Source: Candidatus Peregrinibacteria bacterium (GTDB lineage Bacteria > Patescibacteriota > Gracilibacteria > UBA1369 > GCA-2718715). From it: a DNA stretch of 64,000 bases. Positions 34,897 through 45,017 of this stretch are shown here, piece by piece (positions within the stretch are counted from its first letter, which is position 1; the number at the start of each line of letters is the position of its first letter). The notes under the pieces are model-generated. The model did not search any database, was not told where the DNA came from, and was given only the letters and a program-made list of their open reading frames with translations. Location of the stretch: NCBI GenBank assembly GCA_014240275.1, contig JAAZXH010000008.1, positions 1-64,000 of the forward strand. The letters are read 5' to 3'. Position numbers and translations under genes: made by a program.

Positions 34897-35735
34897 AAAT
34901 ATTGAGTTATGTATTCTTGCAAAGCGAGTTTAAAATTTCGCATAGGCTTAATTCTTTCACTGGACAGTATAGAACATTCAGGCCTAGTTGCCAAGCGTTT
35001 TAAATCCTTAGAACTAATAGCTTCGATCATCTTACCTGTGGCAGCAAGTTCTTCTATAGCTAAGGCAAATTGATGCCAATTAACAGGATTGTCATTACAT
35101 AAATGCATAACACCAGAGGGCTTTTCTTCTAATACAGTATTTAATAAATAATTAGCTATATCGAGGGTATAAGTTGGACACCCAGTTTGGTCTGTTACAA
35201 CAGCAACAGGATTATCCGATTCTAATTTTTTATATATAGAAGAAACAAAATTATTCTTATGAGGTCCAAACAGCCAACTAGTACGAATAATCAAGGCTTT
35301 ATCATTGTTCTGCAAAGCCTGAATTTCAGCACGTAACTTAGTTTGGCCATAGTAATTAATAGGGTTGGGAACATCTGATTCAATATAAGCCTGGCCCTTT
35401 TTTCCGTCAAATACATAGTCGGAACCAAATGTAATAAAGTAAGCATTTATTTTTTTTGATAATTTAGCTAACTGCATAACCAAGTCAACATTTAATTCTT
35501 CCGCTAAAACCTGCTCATATTCCTCAACCTCACATTGATCTACAAGGTTATAACCTGCACAATTAATAATTACATCTGGCATATGATCTTCAATATAATC
35601 AGCTACTTGATGAAAACTGCGTAATTCTAACTCGGATCTATCTGGAACTAAAAGTTCAAAATCAGAAGGTAAAAAAACCTGCTTAATTGCAGAACCAAGT
35701 AAACCGGTGGATCCAAGGAGTAAAACTTTATTCAT
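34893..35735 (-). CDS. rmlD: RmlD-like dTDP-4-dehydro-6-deoxysugar reductase
   Basis: A 280-residue short-chain dehydrogenase/reductase. The nucleotide loop GSTGLLGSAI is at the N-terminus, the catalytic pair YGQTK (YxxxK) lies around residues 128-132, and FGSDYVFDG is typical of RmlD. The classical product is dTDP-L-rhamnose, made from the RmlC product. No RmlC is seen here, and a ketoisomerase-like protein is encoded nearby, so the actual sugar may differ. It overlaps the proS end by eight bases. Confidence 0.85.
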   Translation of the reverse strand: MNKVLLLGSTGLLGSAIKQVFLPSDFELLVPDRSELELRSFHQVADYIEDHMPDVIINCAGYNLVDQCEVEEYEQVLAEELNVDLVMQLAKLSKKINAYFITFGSDYVFDGKKGQAYIESDVPNPINYYGQTKLRAEIQALQNNDKALIIRTSWLFGPHKNNFVSSIYKKLESDNPVAVVTDQTGCPTYTLDIANYLLNTVLEEKPSGVMHLCNDNPVNWHQFALAIEELAATGKMIEAISSKDLKRLATRPECSILSSERIKPMRNFKLALQEYITQYL

Positions 35736-37422
35736 AATAATTTGTAATTAACTGAAGTAGATTCTCGAAAGATAAATTTTGACTATCATCCTCTGATCTA
35801 AATTTAAGTTCTAACTCTTGATTTTCTTGGAGACGTTTAGAAACAACAATACGTACGGGAATACCAATTAAATCAGCATCTGCAAATTTAGTACCAGGAT
35901 TAGCTTTTCGGTCGTCCCATAGAACATCATAGCCAAGATCTAAAAATTTTTGATAATATTCTTGGCCTAAGTCAGGAGAGTTAATATCGATTAAGTGAAT
36001 ATGGAAAGGACTTAGTTTTTTAGGCCAAATAATTCCTTTTGCATCATGGTGTCTATCGACCACAGTTTGCAAAGTTCTACATACACCAAAACCATAACAA
36101 CCCATATGGAAATGGTGAGACTTATTGTCACTACCAGCATACACCGCATCCTTCATTAAACGTGAATAATGAGTACCAAGATGGAAAATATTACCAACCT
36201 CTACTCCTTTTTTAGCAATTAGCTTTGATTTACCATCAGGAGCAAGCATTGAAGCTTTTGCTATTGCAAGATCAAACTCTAAATCACAGGTAAAATCTCT
36301 ACCATAATTGACATTAATGGTATCGTGAGTATCACTTTTTTGACCCCCCACCATATTATTTACGTATTTCAAACTATTGTCACCAACATAGGTAACCTTA
36401 TCATTACCAAACGATTTAACATAACCATATTTAGTTCCAACCTTTTCTAGATCTGACTCATTAGCCTCTCGCAATAAGCCAACCATATCTAAAGCATTTT
36501 CTAATTTATTTTTATTAATGTCAATATCACCTCTAGCAACTACTACAAAAGTTTGTTGTGAGTGATCATTTACAAAAACTACATTTTTTAAATATTTATA
36601 AAGAGGCAAACCATAATGTTTTTTGTTGTCTTGCATATTCAAAACCCATTCTGGTTGGGTAACTGTTTCAAGTGGTAATATATCAGCATCATCTAATACT
36701 GCATGTTTAAATTCTGCAATATCTTCATGAGCTATATAGGAGCCGTCCTCGGAAACAAAGTAATCACTTTCTCCAATTTGTGTTTAAACAATAAATTCAT
36801 GAGAAAAATCCCCACCAAAATAGCCATTATCAGCTGGTACAAAATCTACTTTTAATTCACAGTCCTGATAAATATCCAAATAAGCCTTTGCTAATTTATC
36901 ATAGGTTAATTTAAAGGAATCTTCATCAATGTCAAAACTATAAGCATCTTTCATTAAAAATTCGCGTACACGTAATAAACCACCCCGAGCTCTGAGTTCA
37001 TCACGAAACTTATAACCCATTTGATAGATAGTAAACGGAAGCTCTTTGTAACTGATATTAAATTTACGAACAACATCCACAAACATTTCTTCTGCAGTAC
37101 CACCTAAGGCAAATTCTGCACCACGGCGATCTTTTAAAGTCATAAGCTCATAACCTCCAGACTTATCACGCTTGGTTTCTTGCCATAATTCAATTTGATG
37201 CAATACTGGAGCAAACATTTTTTGACAATCAGCAGCTAACATATGCTTATCGACTATGGCTGTTAACTTATCCATAACTTTTTGACCAAGTGGTAAAAAG
37301 TAATAACGACCCGCTACAGATTCAGTAATAAATCCTGCTTGTAAAAGTAACTTATGCGATGTAAGTGTTATCTCTGAAGAGATATGTTTTAAAGTTTTAC
37401 CAAAAAATTTAGAATATTTCAT
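35728..37422 (-). pseudogene. proS: Prolyl-tRNA synthetase interrupted by an in-frame TAA
   Basis: Both halves are in one frame (565 codons, near the 570 usual length). They are split by one TAA at 36784-36786. Before it, residues 1-212 carry the class II core, including motif 2 (GYKFRDELRARGGLLRVREFLMKDAYSF in two parts) and GGDFSHEFIV. After it, codons continue as TQIGESDYFVSEDGSYIAHED, the expected continuation, so the TAA falls where a leucine is usual (HEFIVLAxTGES). The later half keeps the insertion domain, motif 3 (MGCYGFGVCRTLQ) and anticodon-binding domain. The gene is normally essential, so a sequencing or assembly error, a strain variant or readthrough are all possible. The downstream half has no convincing start of its own. 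Confidence 0.9.
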
Positions 37423-37425
37423 AAT

Positions 37426-38403
37426 TTATTTTAAAGAATTTTCTACCCAGTCCTTATGTGACTGGTACCAGTCAAAGGTTTTTTGTATCCCCTCAGAAAA
37501 GGGGACTTTGGGCTCCCAACCAAGGTCATTCTTTATTTTGGAACTATCAATCGCATATCTTCGATCATGAGCTTTTCTATCTTCTACATATGTAACTAAA
37601 TCAGTTGGTTTACTTAAGAATCCCAAAATAAGTTTTGTGATAACTAAATTTGTTCTTTCAAAATTACCACCTATATTATAAATACTACCAGGTTTAGCCT
37701 TATCTAAAATAACACCCAGTGCTTCACAGTGGTCAGAAACATACAACCAGTCTCTAATGTAATTTCCATCACCATAAATAGGGAGAGGCTTATCTTGCAA
37801 TGCAAGATTGAAAAAGAGGGGAATCAACTTTTCTGGATACTGATAAGGACCATAATTATTACTACAACGTGAAATTGTTACATACATTCCATATGTTACA
37901 AAATAGGAGTTTACCAACATATCAGCTGAAGCTTTGGTAGCTGCATATGGGCAATTTGGATCAAGAGGAGTTTCTTCTGTGAAAAAATCTTCAGAATCAA
38001 GACCAAGATCACCATATACTTCATCGGTTGAAACCTGATGATAGCGCTTTACTCCATGATCACGAGCAGCCATAAGTAGATTATGAGTACCAACAATATT
38101 AGATTGAATAAAAATGTCTGGTGCTTCGATAGAACGATCAACATGTGATTCAGCAGCAAAATGTATTACCGCATCGAATTTATTATCAGCAAAGTATTGA
38201 TCTATAAAGGTATAATCAGCAACATCACCCTGAGTAAAATGCACATGACCATTATCTATTAGATCCTGGATGTTTTCTAAATTTCCAGCATAGGTTAATT
38301 TATCTAAAACATAAACCTTCACTTTATGTTTTTCAACATAATAGCGAACAAAGTTTGAACCAATAAAACCAGCACCACCAGTAACAAGTAATCTATTAAA
38401 CAT
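37426..38403 (-). CDS. rmlB: dTDP-glucose 4,6-dehydratase
   Basis: A 325-residue extended SDR enzyme. It starts MFNRLLVTGGAGFIGSNFVR with the NAD-binding GxxGxxG. It carries the catalytic segment STDEVYGDLG with the DE pair characteristic of RmlB, and the YAATKAS (YxxxK) site. It converts dTDP-glucose to dTDP-4-keto-6-deoxyglucose, the branch point for deoxysugars. Family length is about 330-360. It overlaps the fdtA-like gene by eight bases and ends three bases before proS. Confidence 0.96.
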   Translation of the reverse strand: MFNRLLVTGGAGFIGSNFVRYYVEKHKVKVYVLDKLTYAGNLENIQDLIDNGHVHFTQGDVADYTFIDQYFADNKFDAVIHFAAESHVDRSIEAPDIFIQSNIVGTHNLLMAARDHGVKRYHQVSTDEVYGDLGLDSEDFFTEETPLDPNCPYAATKASADMLVNSYFVTYGMYVTISRCSNNYGPYQYPEKLIPLFFNLALQDKPLPIYGDGNYIRDWLYVSDHCEALGVILDKAKPGSIYNIGGNFERTNLVITKLILGFLSKPTDLVTYVEDRKAHDRRYAIDSSKIKNDLGWEPKVPFSEGIQKTFDWYQSHKDWVENSLK

Positions 38404-38794
38404 TTTTTAAAAATTTATTAAAGTCTTCTATATAATCTTCACGATTAGGATTGTAATGAGTAGAACTTAAGCATAACATTACAGCCTTTTTAGAAAAATC
38501 ATAAAACTCATGCCAGATGTAATTCCCAACGTAAAGCGCCTTTTGATGATCTTCAAGGGTGAGTATAATTTCTTTTTCACCATCGTGAAGTCGAACCTTA
38601 CAAGTTCCGCTAACCATATAAAAAATCTCTTCTTCTCTTTTATGGCAATGACCACCGCGGGGTGTTAAATTATTCCAAACGGTATAAACTCTCTTTGGTG
38701 TAAAAGGTAGGCTTTGATCAAATTCAACAGGGGTTAAATTGCCTTTTTGAGTAATATGATTATTTAAATCAAATTCAAAATATTTTTCTGTCAT
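38396..38794 (-). CDS. FdtA/QdtA-like dTDP-sugar 3,4-ketoisomerase (WxcM-like cupin)
   Basis: A 132-residue small cupin. Signature features are RGGHCHKREEEIFYMVSGT, with the two histidines, then VRLHDGEKE. YVGNYIWHEFYDFSKKAVMLCL resembles the WxcM/FdtA family. These enzymes move the keto group of dTDP-4-keto-6-deoxyglucose from C4 to C3, on the way to amino sugars such as Fuc3N or Qui3N. It is not an RmlC: the RmlC catalytic pattern is absent. It starts 10 bases after infB and overlaps rmlB by eight bases. Confidence 0.8.
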   Translation of the reverse strand: MTEKYFEFDLNNHITQKGNLTPVEFDQSLPFTPKRVYTVWNNLTPRGGHCHKREEEIFYMVSGTCKVRLHDGEKEIILTLEDHQKALYVGNYIWHEFYDFSKKAVMLCLSSTHYNPNREDYIEDFNKFLKNV

Positions 38795-38804
38795 GTTTTA
38801 AATA

Positions 38805-40862
38805 TTATAATGAGCGTTCACGCATTTCAATTTCGTATGCTTCTAATACATCACCTTCTTCAAGCAAGACCTTACCGGTATATTTAATACCAGCTTCATT
38901 CCCTGATTTTACAGTATCCTCAACTGTTTTACCTTTCTGAAGTGAAAGTATTTTACCTTCACCTACTTCTTCACCAGAGCGGATTACACGTAATTTACAA
39001 CCGTTTTTAAACAAACCATTAGTGATTTTCAAACCAACAATTTGATCCTTCTTCTTCGTGAAGAAAATTTCACGTGCTTCAGCTTTACCAAGTTCTATAA
39101 CAACTTCTTCTGGCTCTAATAGACCAGACATAATATTGGTAAGGTCATTAATCATCTTATAAATAATCTTATAGTTTTTAATTTCGACGCCTCTCATATC
39201 AGCCATTTTTTGAATTTCTGGAGGGATACTTACGTGAAAGCCAAGCACTATAGCTGAACCAGCTGCGGCCATAGATATATCAGACTGGGAAACATTACCA
39301 ACACCATGGTGCACAATTTTAATCATGACTTCTTCATGTCTTAACTTTTCTAGAGATTGCTTAATAGCATCATAACTACCTTTGGTATCTGTTTTAAGAA
39401 TAACTTTGACAACCTTAAGGCTACCAGCACGAATTTTTGAAACTATTTCAGTTAAAGTTGATTGACCTTGTAAACGTTCACCTTTACGTATGGCAGCAAT
39501 TTGTTTTGCTTTTTCTCGAGCTTCTTTTTCAGAATCAATAACCTGTAGAATATCTCCAGCGTGTGGAGTTTTTGAAAGACCAGCTAACATACAAGGAGAA
39601 CCTGGGGAGACAGTTTTAATTTTTTGACCATTCTCATCAAGGATTGTTTTAACCTTGCCGTAAGCATCACCTACTACAAAATTTTGACCTATTTTTAAAG
39701 TACCAGTATTAACAACTATAGTTGCGACTGGACCAAGTCCTTGTTCAACATTAGTTTCTACTACAGTAGCAACTGCATTTCTATCTGGGTTAGCCAGCAG
39801 TGGATCAATATCTGCAACTAGCAAGATCATTTCTAGCAGATGATCTATACCGTCTCCTTTTAGGGCAGAAATTGGACACATAATTGTTTTTCCTCCCCAG
39901 TCTTCAGCTTGTAAACCATACTCAACCAATTCGGTTTTAACTTTATCTGGATTCGCTGTTGGTAAATCCATTTTATTAATGGCCACAATAATAGGAACAC
40001 CCGCATCCTGAGCGTGATTAATAGCTTCTACAGTAGTTGGTTTAACACCTTCAGCAGCAGAAACAACCAAAATTGCAATATCAGTCAGACGAGCTCCACG
40101 TGAGCGCATTTCAGTAAAGGCTTCGTGACCCGGGGTATCTAAAAAAGTAATCAACCTATCATTCTTTTTAACTTGGTAAGCGGCAATATGTTGCGTTATT
40201 CCTCCAGATTCGGATGCTACCACATTAGTTTTACGGATTGTATCTAAAAGCTTAGTTTTACCATGATCAACGTGACCCATTATTGTAATAATAGGTGGAC
40301 GTAATTTAAGATCTTCTTTTTCATCATCCCCAATAATCAATTTTAAGTCCTGAGATATTAAATCAGAAGTAGAGCTTGAAGACTCAACTTTTTTAACTGA
40401 AATTCCAAATTCTACCAAAATCAAAGCTACTGTATCAAAGTCTAACTGCTGATTAATATTTGCTAAAATACCATTTTTCATCAATTCACCTATCAATTTT
40501 GCAGGATTAACACCAGTTTTTTCAGCCAATTCCTTAACAGAAATTGTATCACCCATAAATAAGGTATCTGTTTTTAACTCAGTAACAGAATCCTTTTTAA
40601 CCTTACTAACTTTTTTCGAACCAGCAACTTGTTTTCTTTGAGTCTTTACTGTTTCTTTTTCTAAATTATCTTCAACAGACGTTACCAGCTTTTCAATTTC
40701 AGATTTAGTGGTACCAAGTTCATCTTCTAATAATTCTGCAATGTCATCATCAACAGATAAATTAGTCTCATTAAATTCAAAACCATGTTCTTTTAGAATT
40801 CCAACTAACTCTTCTACACTACTATTTAACTTCTCAGCTAAGTTCTCAAGCTTTATACTCAT
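38805..40862 (-). CDS. infB: Translation initiation factor IF-2
   Basis: A 685-residue GTPase, shorter than E. coli IF-2 because the N-terminal region is reduced. An N-terminal IF2-N module is visible (SVKELAEKTGVNPAKLIGELMKNG). The G-domain has IMGHVDHGKTKLLD (G1), ESGGITQHIAA (switch 1), FLDTPGHEAF (G3) and NKMDLP (G4), followed by domains II-IV. It brings initiator tRNA to the 30S subunit. It is the first gene of a nine-gene minus-strand operon that continues into the dTDP-sugar genes, behind its own promoter. Confidence 0.97.
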   Translation of the reverse strand: MSIKLENLAEKLNSSVEELVGILKEHGFEFNETNLSVDDDIAELLEDELGTTKSEIEKLVTSVEDNLEKETVKTQRKQVAGSKKVSKVKKDSVTELKTDTLFMGDTISVKELAEKTGVNPAKLIGELMKNGILANINQQLDFDTVALILVEFGISVKKVESSSSTSDLISQDLKLIIGDDEKEDLKLRPPIITIMGHVDHGKTKLLDTIRKTNVVASESGGITQHIAAYQVKKNDRLITFLDTPGHEAFTEMRSRGARLTDIAILVVSAAEGVKPTTVEAINHAQDAGVPIIVAINKMDLPTANPDKVKTELVEYGLQAEDWGGKTIMCPISALKGDGIDHLLEMILLVADIDPLLANPDRNAVATVVETNVEQGLGPVATIVVNTGTLKIGQNFVVGDAYGKVKTILDENGQKIKTVSPGSPCMLAGLSKTPHAGDILQVIDSEKEAREKAKQIAAIRKGERLQGQSTLTEIVSKIRAGSLKVVKVILKTDTKGSYDAIKQSLEKLRHEEVMIKIVHHGVGNVSQSDISMAAAGSAIVLGFHVSIPPEIQKMADMRGVEIKNYKIIYKMINDLTNIMSGLLEPEEVVIELGKAEAREIFFTKKKDQIVGLKITNGLFKNGCKLRVIRSGEEVGEGKILSLQKGKTVEDTVKSGNEAGIKYTGKVLLEEGDVLEAYEIEMRERSL

Positions 40863-40886
40863 AATTGACTTTATTTATACCACCTT

Positions 40887-40915
40887 AGTTTATGTTTTTT
40901 TTAGAATAAAGGCAA
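40887..40915 (-). promoter_or_regulatory. infB operon promoter
   Basis: On the minus strand TTGCCT (40910-40915), 17 bases, TAAACT (40887-40892), with the -10 box ending 24 bases before the ATG. It begins right after the rpsA terminator. Confidence 0.6.
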
Positions 40916-40916
40916 G

Positions 40917-40938
40917 AAAAAAGCCGGCTTTGCCGGCT
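40917..40938 (-). terminator. Terminator after rpsA
   Basis: On the minus strand a perfect 7-bp GC stem AGCCGGC/GCCGGCT with an AAA loop and six T's. It lies right after the rpsA stop (40944). Confidence 0.9.
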
Positions 40939-40943
40939 ATCCT

Positions 40944-42218
40944 TTAAGCTTTAATTGCTTCTAGTATCTTGGCTATCATTGCATCAGATAAACCTTCAAT
41001 AGATTTTAATTGTTTTTCATCTAGAGATTTTATAGCTTCAAATGAATCAAGCCCTCGTTCCAACAGAACAGATTTAGCTTTAGCAGATAACTTTAAATCA
41101 CCAAAGTTACCACTGGCAACTGATGATTTAGGAGTAGGAGAGTCAAACAAAGTAAGACTAATACGATGATTTTCTTTATCTACATTTACTATTTTGGCTT
41201 TTACTGGTTTTCCTTCCTTTAAATCAAGTTTTAAATCAGCAAAACGGGGGTCATTCAACTCTGTAACGTGAATCAAACCATTGATATCGTCAGTAATGGT
41301 AACAAAACAACCAAAATCATTAACCTTTGAAACTTTACCACTTACTTGCATCCCAGGCGTGTAGGCTTTAGCAATTTCATCCCACGGATTATCAATCAAC
41401 TTCTTAAGACTTAAAGAAATTTTATCACCTTCTATACCAATTACTTTAACTTTAATATTATCACCTAGCTTAGCATATTTAGCTGGATCTTCAACGTGTC
41501 CCCATGCAATTTCAGAAATATGTACCAAACCTTCCAGTCCGTTGAAAGTTACAAACACACCAAAGTTAACAACACCAGAAACTTTACCATCAACTATTTC
41601 GTCGATATTGATTTTTTCAAGAGCCTTCTTCTTTTGTTCGTAGTAAGCTGCTTTTTCTGAAAAAATCAACTTTTTAGTGTCAAAATCAACATTAATAACA
41701 CGAACTAACATTTTTTTACCAATTAAAGACTGAAGTCTAGCTAAAATCTCTGCACTATTGGCCCCATTAACACGCGGATAATGCATAGGTGCAAGTTGAC
41801 TTACAGGCAAGAAACCCTTGATTGAATCTACATCAACTAAAAGGCCACCTTTATTGGCATCGGTGATCTTAACTTCAACCGGCTCTTTATTATCATGGTA
41901 ATCAACAAAACTTTTCCAAGTTCTTTGTTGAGAAGCTCTTCTAAGAGATAATACAGCTAAACCTTCATCATTTTCTTTTACTAAAACAAGAGCTTCAACC
42001 TTGTCGCCTTGTACTAATTCAGATAAGGTATTGGTAGCATCAACAGCTTCCGAACCAGAAATAATACCGGTAGTAACACCTCCAAGATCAACCAAAACTT
42101 GGTTGTCTTGAATATAAATAACAGTTCCTTCGACTATTTTTCCAGGTTCTGGAATAAAAATCTCAGGGGAACCTTCCTGATTTAATAAATCTAACATTGA
42201 GAATTCTACTTTGTTCAT
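40944..42218 (-). CDS. rpsA: 30S ribosomal protein S1 homologue with helix-hairpin-helix tail
   Basis: A 424-residue protein with four S1 RNA-binding repeats (starting near residues 20, 105, 200 and 285; for example GMQVSGKVSKVNDFGCFVTI in the last). A C-terminal segment LKLSAKAKSVLLERGLDSFEAIKSLDE resembles the NusA/alpha-CTD type helical repeat. Four repeats, not six, fits the shorter S1 of many non-proteobacteria. S1 binds mRNA for initiation, which may matter in a genome whose leaders lack Shine-Dalgarno sequences. It is monocistronic. Confidence 0.9.
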   Translation of the reverse strand: MNKVEFSMLDLLNQEGSPEIFIPEPGKIVEGTVIYIQDNQVLVDLGGVTTGIISGSEAVDATNTLSELVQGDKVEALVLVKENDEGLAVLSLRRASQQRTWKSFVDYHDNKEPVEVKITDANKGGLLVDVDSIKGFLPVSQLAPMHYPRVNGANSAEILARLQSLIGKKMLVRVINVDFDTKKLIFSEKAAYYEQKKKALEKINIDEIVDGKVSGVVNFGVFVTFNGLEGLVHISEIAWGHVEDPAKYAKLGDNIKVKVIGIEGDKISLSLKKLIDNPWDEIAKAYTPGMQVSGKVSKVNDFGCFVTITDDINGLIHVTELNDPRFADLKLDLKEGKPVKAKIVNVDKENHRISLTLFDSPTPKSSVASGNFGDLKLSAKAKSVLLERGLDSFEAIKSLDEKQLKSIEGLSDAMIAKILEAIKA

Positions 42219-42246
42219 AAAATTTTGTTTGGTAACTAGTTAAAAA

Positions 42247-42276
42247 ATAATACGCAAGATCTACATTAATTACCAA
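42247..42276 (-). promoter_or_regulatory. rpsA promoter candidate
   Basis: On the minus strand TTGGTA (42271-42276), 18 bases, TATTAT (42247-42252). The -10 box ends 28 bases before the ATG, slightly farther than usual here. Confidence 0.4.
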
Positions 42277-42325
42277 ATATAAATCAAGCGCACTAATTTT
42301 ACCAACATTTATTTAAGAAGGCAAG

Positions 42326-44887
42326 TTATTTTACATCAAAAGTAAAATCATTTTTCTTATAGCCAATCTTCAACGTAGAGTTTGCTGTTAAAGTAGAATC
42401 AAGCAACATATCAGTCATTTTATCTTGAATAACCTCTTGCAATTTTCTACGTGCCGGTCGGGCTCCATATTGGCGATCGTATGATAATTCAGCTAATCTG
42501 TCTAAGGCCTTGTTTGTAAGGGAAATTTTTATCTTACGTTCAGATAATTGCTCTTCAAATTGTGAAATTAAAAGTTTAACAATTGATTTAACTTGAGGAT
42601 GAGTCAAAGGTTCAAATACAATTATATTATCTAAACGATTAATAAACTCAGGTTTAAAGGCTTTTTTAACGTCATGCATTACTTCTTCTGAGGCTTGATC
42701 AAACTCTGCCATTTCTTTAGCTAACTCAGATTCAGATAAATTAAAACCAATAGAAGATGCTTCTTCAGTTAAACGAGCAGCACCAATATTTGAAGTCATA
42801 ATAATGATAGTATTTGTGAAATCTACCTTTTTACCTTTTGCGTCTGTTAAACATCCGTCTTCTAGAATCTGTAGAAGCAAATTAAAAAAATCAGGATGTC
42901 CTTTTTCTATTTCATCAAACAAGATAACAGAATAAGGTTTTCTACGAACAGCCTCTGTTAATTGGCCTCCATCTTCATAACCTACATATCCAGCAGATGT
43001 ACCGACTAAACGAGACGTAGAATGACGCTCCATGAATTCACTCATATCAATTTTAATCAAAGCTTTAGAGTCATCATAAATTTCAGAAGCTAGGGTTTTC
43101 ACGAGCTCTGTTTTACCAACCCCAGTAGGTCCTAAAAACAAGAATGAACCAATTGGTCGATTTGGATGAGAAATACCAAGCCGAGACCTTCGAATAGCTT
43201 TAGAAATTTCTGTTACCGCTTTATCTTGACCAACTATAGACTTGTGCAGGATGGTTTCTAAAGATTTTAACTTTTCAACGTCAGTAGCGACTAATTTATT
43301 AACAGGGACACCAGTCATCTTATGAATTATGGCAGCTATATCTTTTTCGTGGATCTTTTTTCTAAGATGCCTTGGAGTCTTAGTAATCTTTAATTGTTCA
43401 ATTTTATCCAAAAGCTTCATTTCCGAGTCTCTAAAGGAAGCAGCTTTTTCAAAATCTTGCTTAGAAACTGCAGATTCTTTTTTTGTAGAAATTTTCTTTA
43501 ACTCCTTCTTAAGATCTTCAAGTTCGCTCTTATTGTCTAAACTAGTTACTTTTTTTAAAGCGCAAGCTTCATCTAAGGTATCAATAGCTTTATCAGGCAA
43601 AAAACGGTCAGCAATATAACGAGCAGAAAGTGTAACAGCAGACTTTAAAGCATCATCTGTAATCATTAGATTATGATGATCTTCAAAACATTCTCTCAAG
43701 CCACTCAAAATTTCAACTGAATCTTCTTCAGACGGCTCTGGAACAGTAACGACCTGAAAACGTCTTTCTAGAGCAGAATCAGATTCAATGGCCTTACGAT
43801 ATTCAGTTGTAGTAGTAGCACCAATTAATTGCAATTGAGCTCTAGATAATGCAGGTTTTAAAATATTAGCAGCATCTAAACTACCCTCAGCTGAACCAGC
43901 TCCTATCAAAGTATGTAATTCATCTATAAATAAAATAATATTTTTATTAGCAGAGGCCTCTTCAATAATAAGCTTGATTCTGTCTTCAAATTCACCACGA
44001 AACTTAGTACCTGCTACAACATTACCAAGAGGAAGAGATAGAATTGTTTTATCAAACATAGTGTGAGGGACACTTTTGTCATGAATTCTTAATGCTAAAC
44101 CTTCAACTACAGCTGTTTTACCAACTCCAGGCTCACCAATTAAAACAGGGTTATTTTTAGTCTTACGGTTTAAAATAGAAACTAGACGTTCAATTTCATC
44201 GTTTCTTCCAATAACAGGATCCAACTTGCCCTTAGCGGCAAGTTCAGTCAGGTTTGTTGTAAAATAGTCCAATGTTGGGGTTTTAGACTTTGGTTTTTTT
44301 GATTTTTTGTAAGGAGGGGCATCTTGCTGACCAGACAAAACTCCATTCAAACCATTTAAGAAAAACTCTAATGGATTACTTGATTCATCATTCTTTGAGG
44401 AATTTGATCCAGATTCAACTTTAGCTTCATTAGATTTTTGGAAAATTTCTAAAATTTGAGATTTAATATGACGAGGATTGATTTTCATATTTTCTAAAAT
44501 AACAGTCGCAGCTGTATTTTCTTGAGAAACTACAGCGTATAACAAATGTTCAGTACCAATAAAATTATGGTTAAACTTAGATGCAATACTAAGGGCATTT
44601 TCTATAACCTGTTTGGCATAACCAGAAAGAGTGCCAGCAGATTTAGATTTAGTAGCAGCCTTAGAACTAGACCTACCAACAGTTTTTAAAACAAGCTCTA
44701 CATTATTAGCACTTACACCAAAATTATTAAGGATTGTTGAACCAAGACTATTTTCTTGATACAAAATACCTAACAGTATATGTTCAGTTCCAACATATGA
44801 CAAATTTGCTTCCGCAGATTTTTCTTGCGCGATCATTAGTGTTTCTTTCGCTTCTTTGGTAAATTTTTCGAAGTGATTATCTTCCAT
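42326..44887 (-). CDS. clpC: ATP-dependent Clp protease ATPase subunit ClpC
   Basis: An 853-residue HSP100 unfoldase. Two N-terminal Clp-N repeats (about residues 15-150) precede AAA domain 1 with [10 protein letters not shown] (about residue 250). A UVR-type middle segment ([20 protein letters not shown]) identifies ClpC rather than ClpB. AAA domain 2 has [11 protein letters not shown] and a SSIGFNLS loop matching the IGF tripeptide that docks ClpP. It feeds unfolded proteins to ClpP, which is not in the window. The promoter region has a CIRCE element. Confidence 0.95.
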   Translation of the reverse strand: MEDNHFEKFTKEAKETLMIAQEKSAEANLSYVGTEHILLGILYQENSLGSTILNNFGVSANNVELVLKTVGRSSSKAATKSKSAGTLSGYAKQVIENALSIASKFNHNFIGTEHLLYAVVSQENTAATVILENMKINPRHIKSQILEIFQKSNEAKVESGSNSSKNDESSNPLEFFLNGLNGVLSGQQDAPPYKKSKKPKSKTPTLDYFTTNLTELAAKGKLDPVIGRNDEIERLVSILNRKTKNNPVLIGEPGVGKTAVVEGLALRIHDKSVPHTMFDKTILSLPLGNVVAGTKFRGEFEDRIKLIIEEASANKNIILFIDELHTLIGAGSAEGSLDAANILKPALSRAQLQLIGATTTTEYRKAIESDSALERRFQVVTVPEPSEEDSVEILSGLRECFEDHHNLMITDDALKSAVTLSARYIADRFLPDKAIDTLDEACALKKVTSLDNKSELEDLKKELKKISTKKESAVSKQDFEKAASFRDSEMKLLDKIEQLKITKTPRHLRKKIHEKDIAAIIHKMTGVPVNKLVATDVEKLKSLETILHKSIVGQDKAVTEISKAIRRSRLGISHPNRPIGSFLFLGPTGVGKTELVKTLASEIYDDSKALIKIDMSEFMERHSTSRLVGTSAGYVGYEDGGQLTEAVRRKPYSVILFDEIEKGHPDFFNLLLQILEDGCLTDAKGKKVDFTNTIIIMTSNIGAARLTEEASSIGFNLSESELAKEMAEFDQASEEVMHDVKKAFKPEFINRLDNIIVFEPLTHPQVKSIVKLLISQFEEQLSERKIKISLTNKALDRLAELSYDRQYGARPARRKLQEVIQDKMTDMLLDSTLTANSTLKIGYKKNDFTFDVK

Positions 44888-44909
44888 ATTTATTTAATTA
44901 GACAATGAT

Positions 44910-44915
44910 ATTATA
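44910..44915 (-). promoter_or_regulatory. clpC proximal -10 box (extended)
   Basis: TGTTATAAT on the minus strand (TATAAT at 44910-44915), ending 22 bases before the ATG, the spacing usual in this window. A second candidate, TATAAA at 44964-44969, lies just downstream of the CIRCE element and could be a heat-shock promoter. Confidence 0.5.
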
Positions 44916-44975
44916 ACACAAAATAGGCTATAATACGCCAAGTTAGTATTTACAAAAAAAGGATTTATACTAAGG

Positions 44976-45002
44976 TTAGCAACCTCAATAATAGAGTGCT
45001 AA
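44976..45002 (-). promoter_or_regulatory. CIRCE element (HrcA operator) upstream of clpC
   Basis: TTAGCAACC-N9-GAGTGCTAA. The right arm is a perfect CIRCE half (9/9) and the left matches in 7 of 9, with the exact nine-base spacer. It lies 88 bases before the clpC ATG, just upstream of TATAAA at 44964-44969, so HrcA could block that promoter until heat shock. hrcA itself is not in the window. Confidence 0.75.
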
Positions 45003-45017
45003 ACAAAGCATGTCAAA

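Noticed and set aside
35728..36642. Downstream half of proS as an independent gene (split ProRS)
   Set aside because: The only possible starts are TTG/ATG inside a continuous homologous frame, without ribosome site or promoter; the 47 codons before it also match ProRS.
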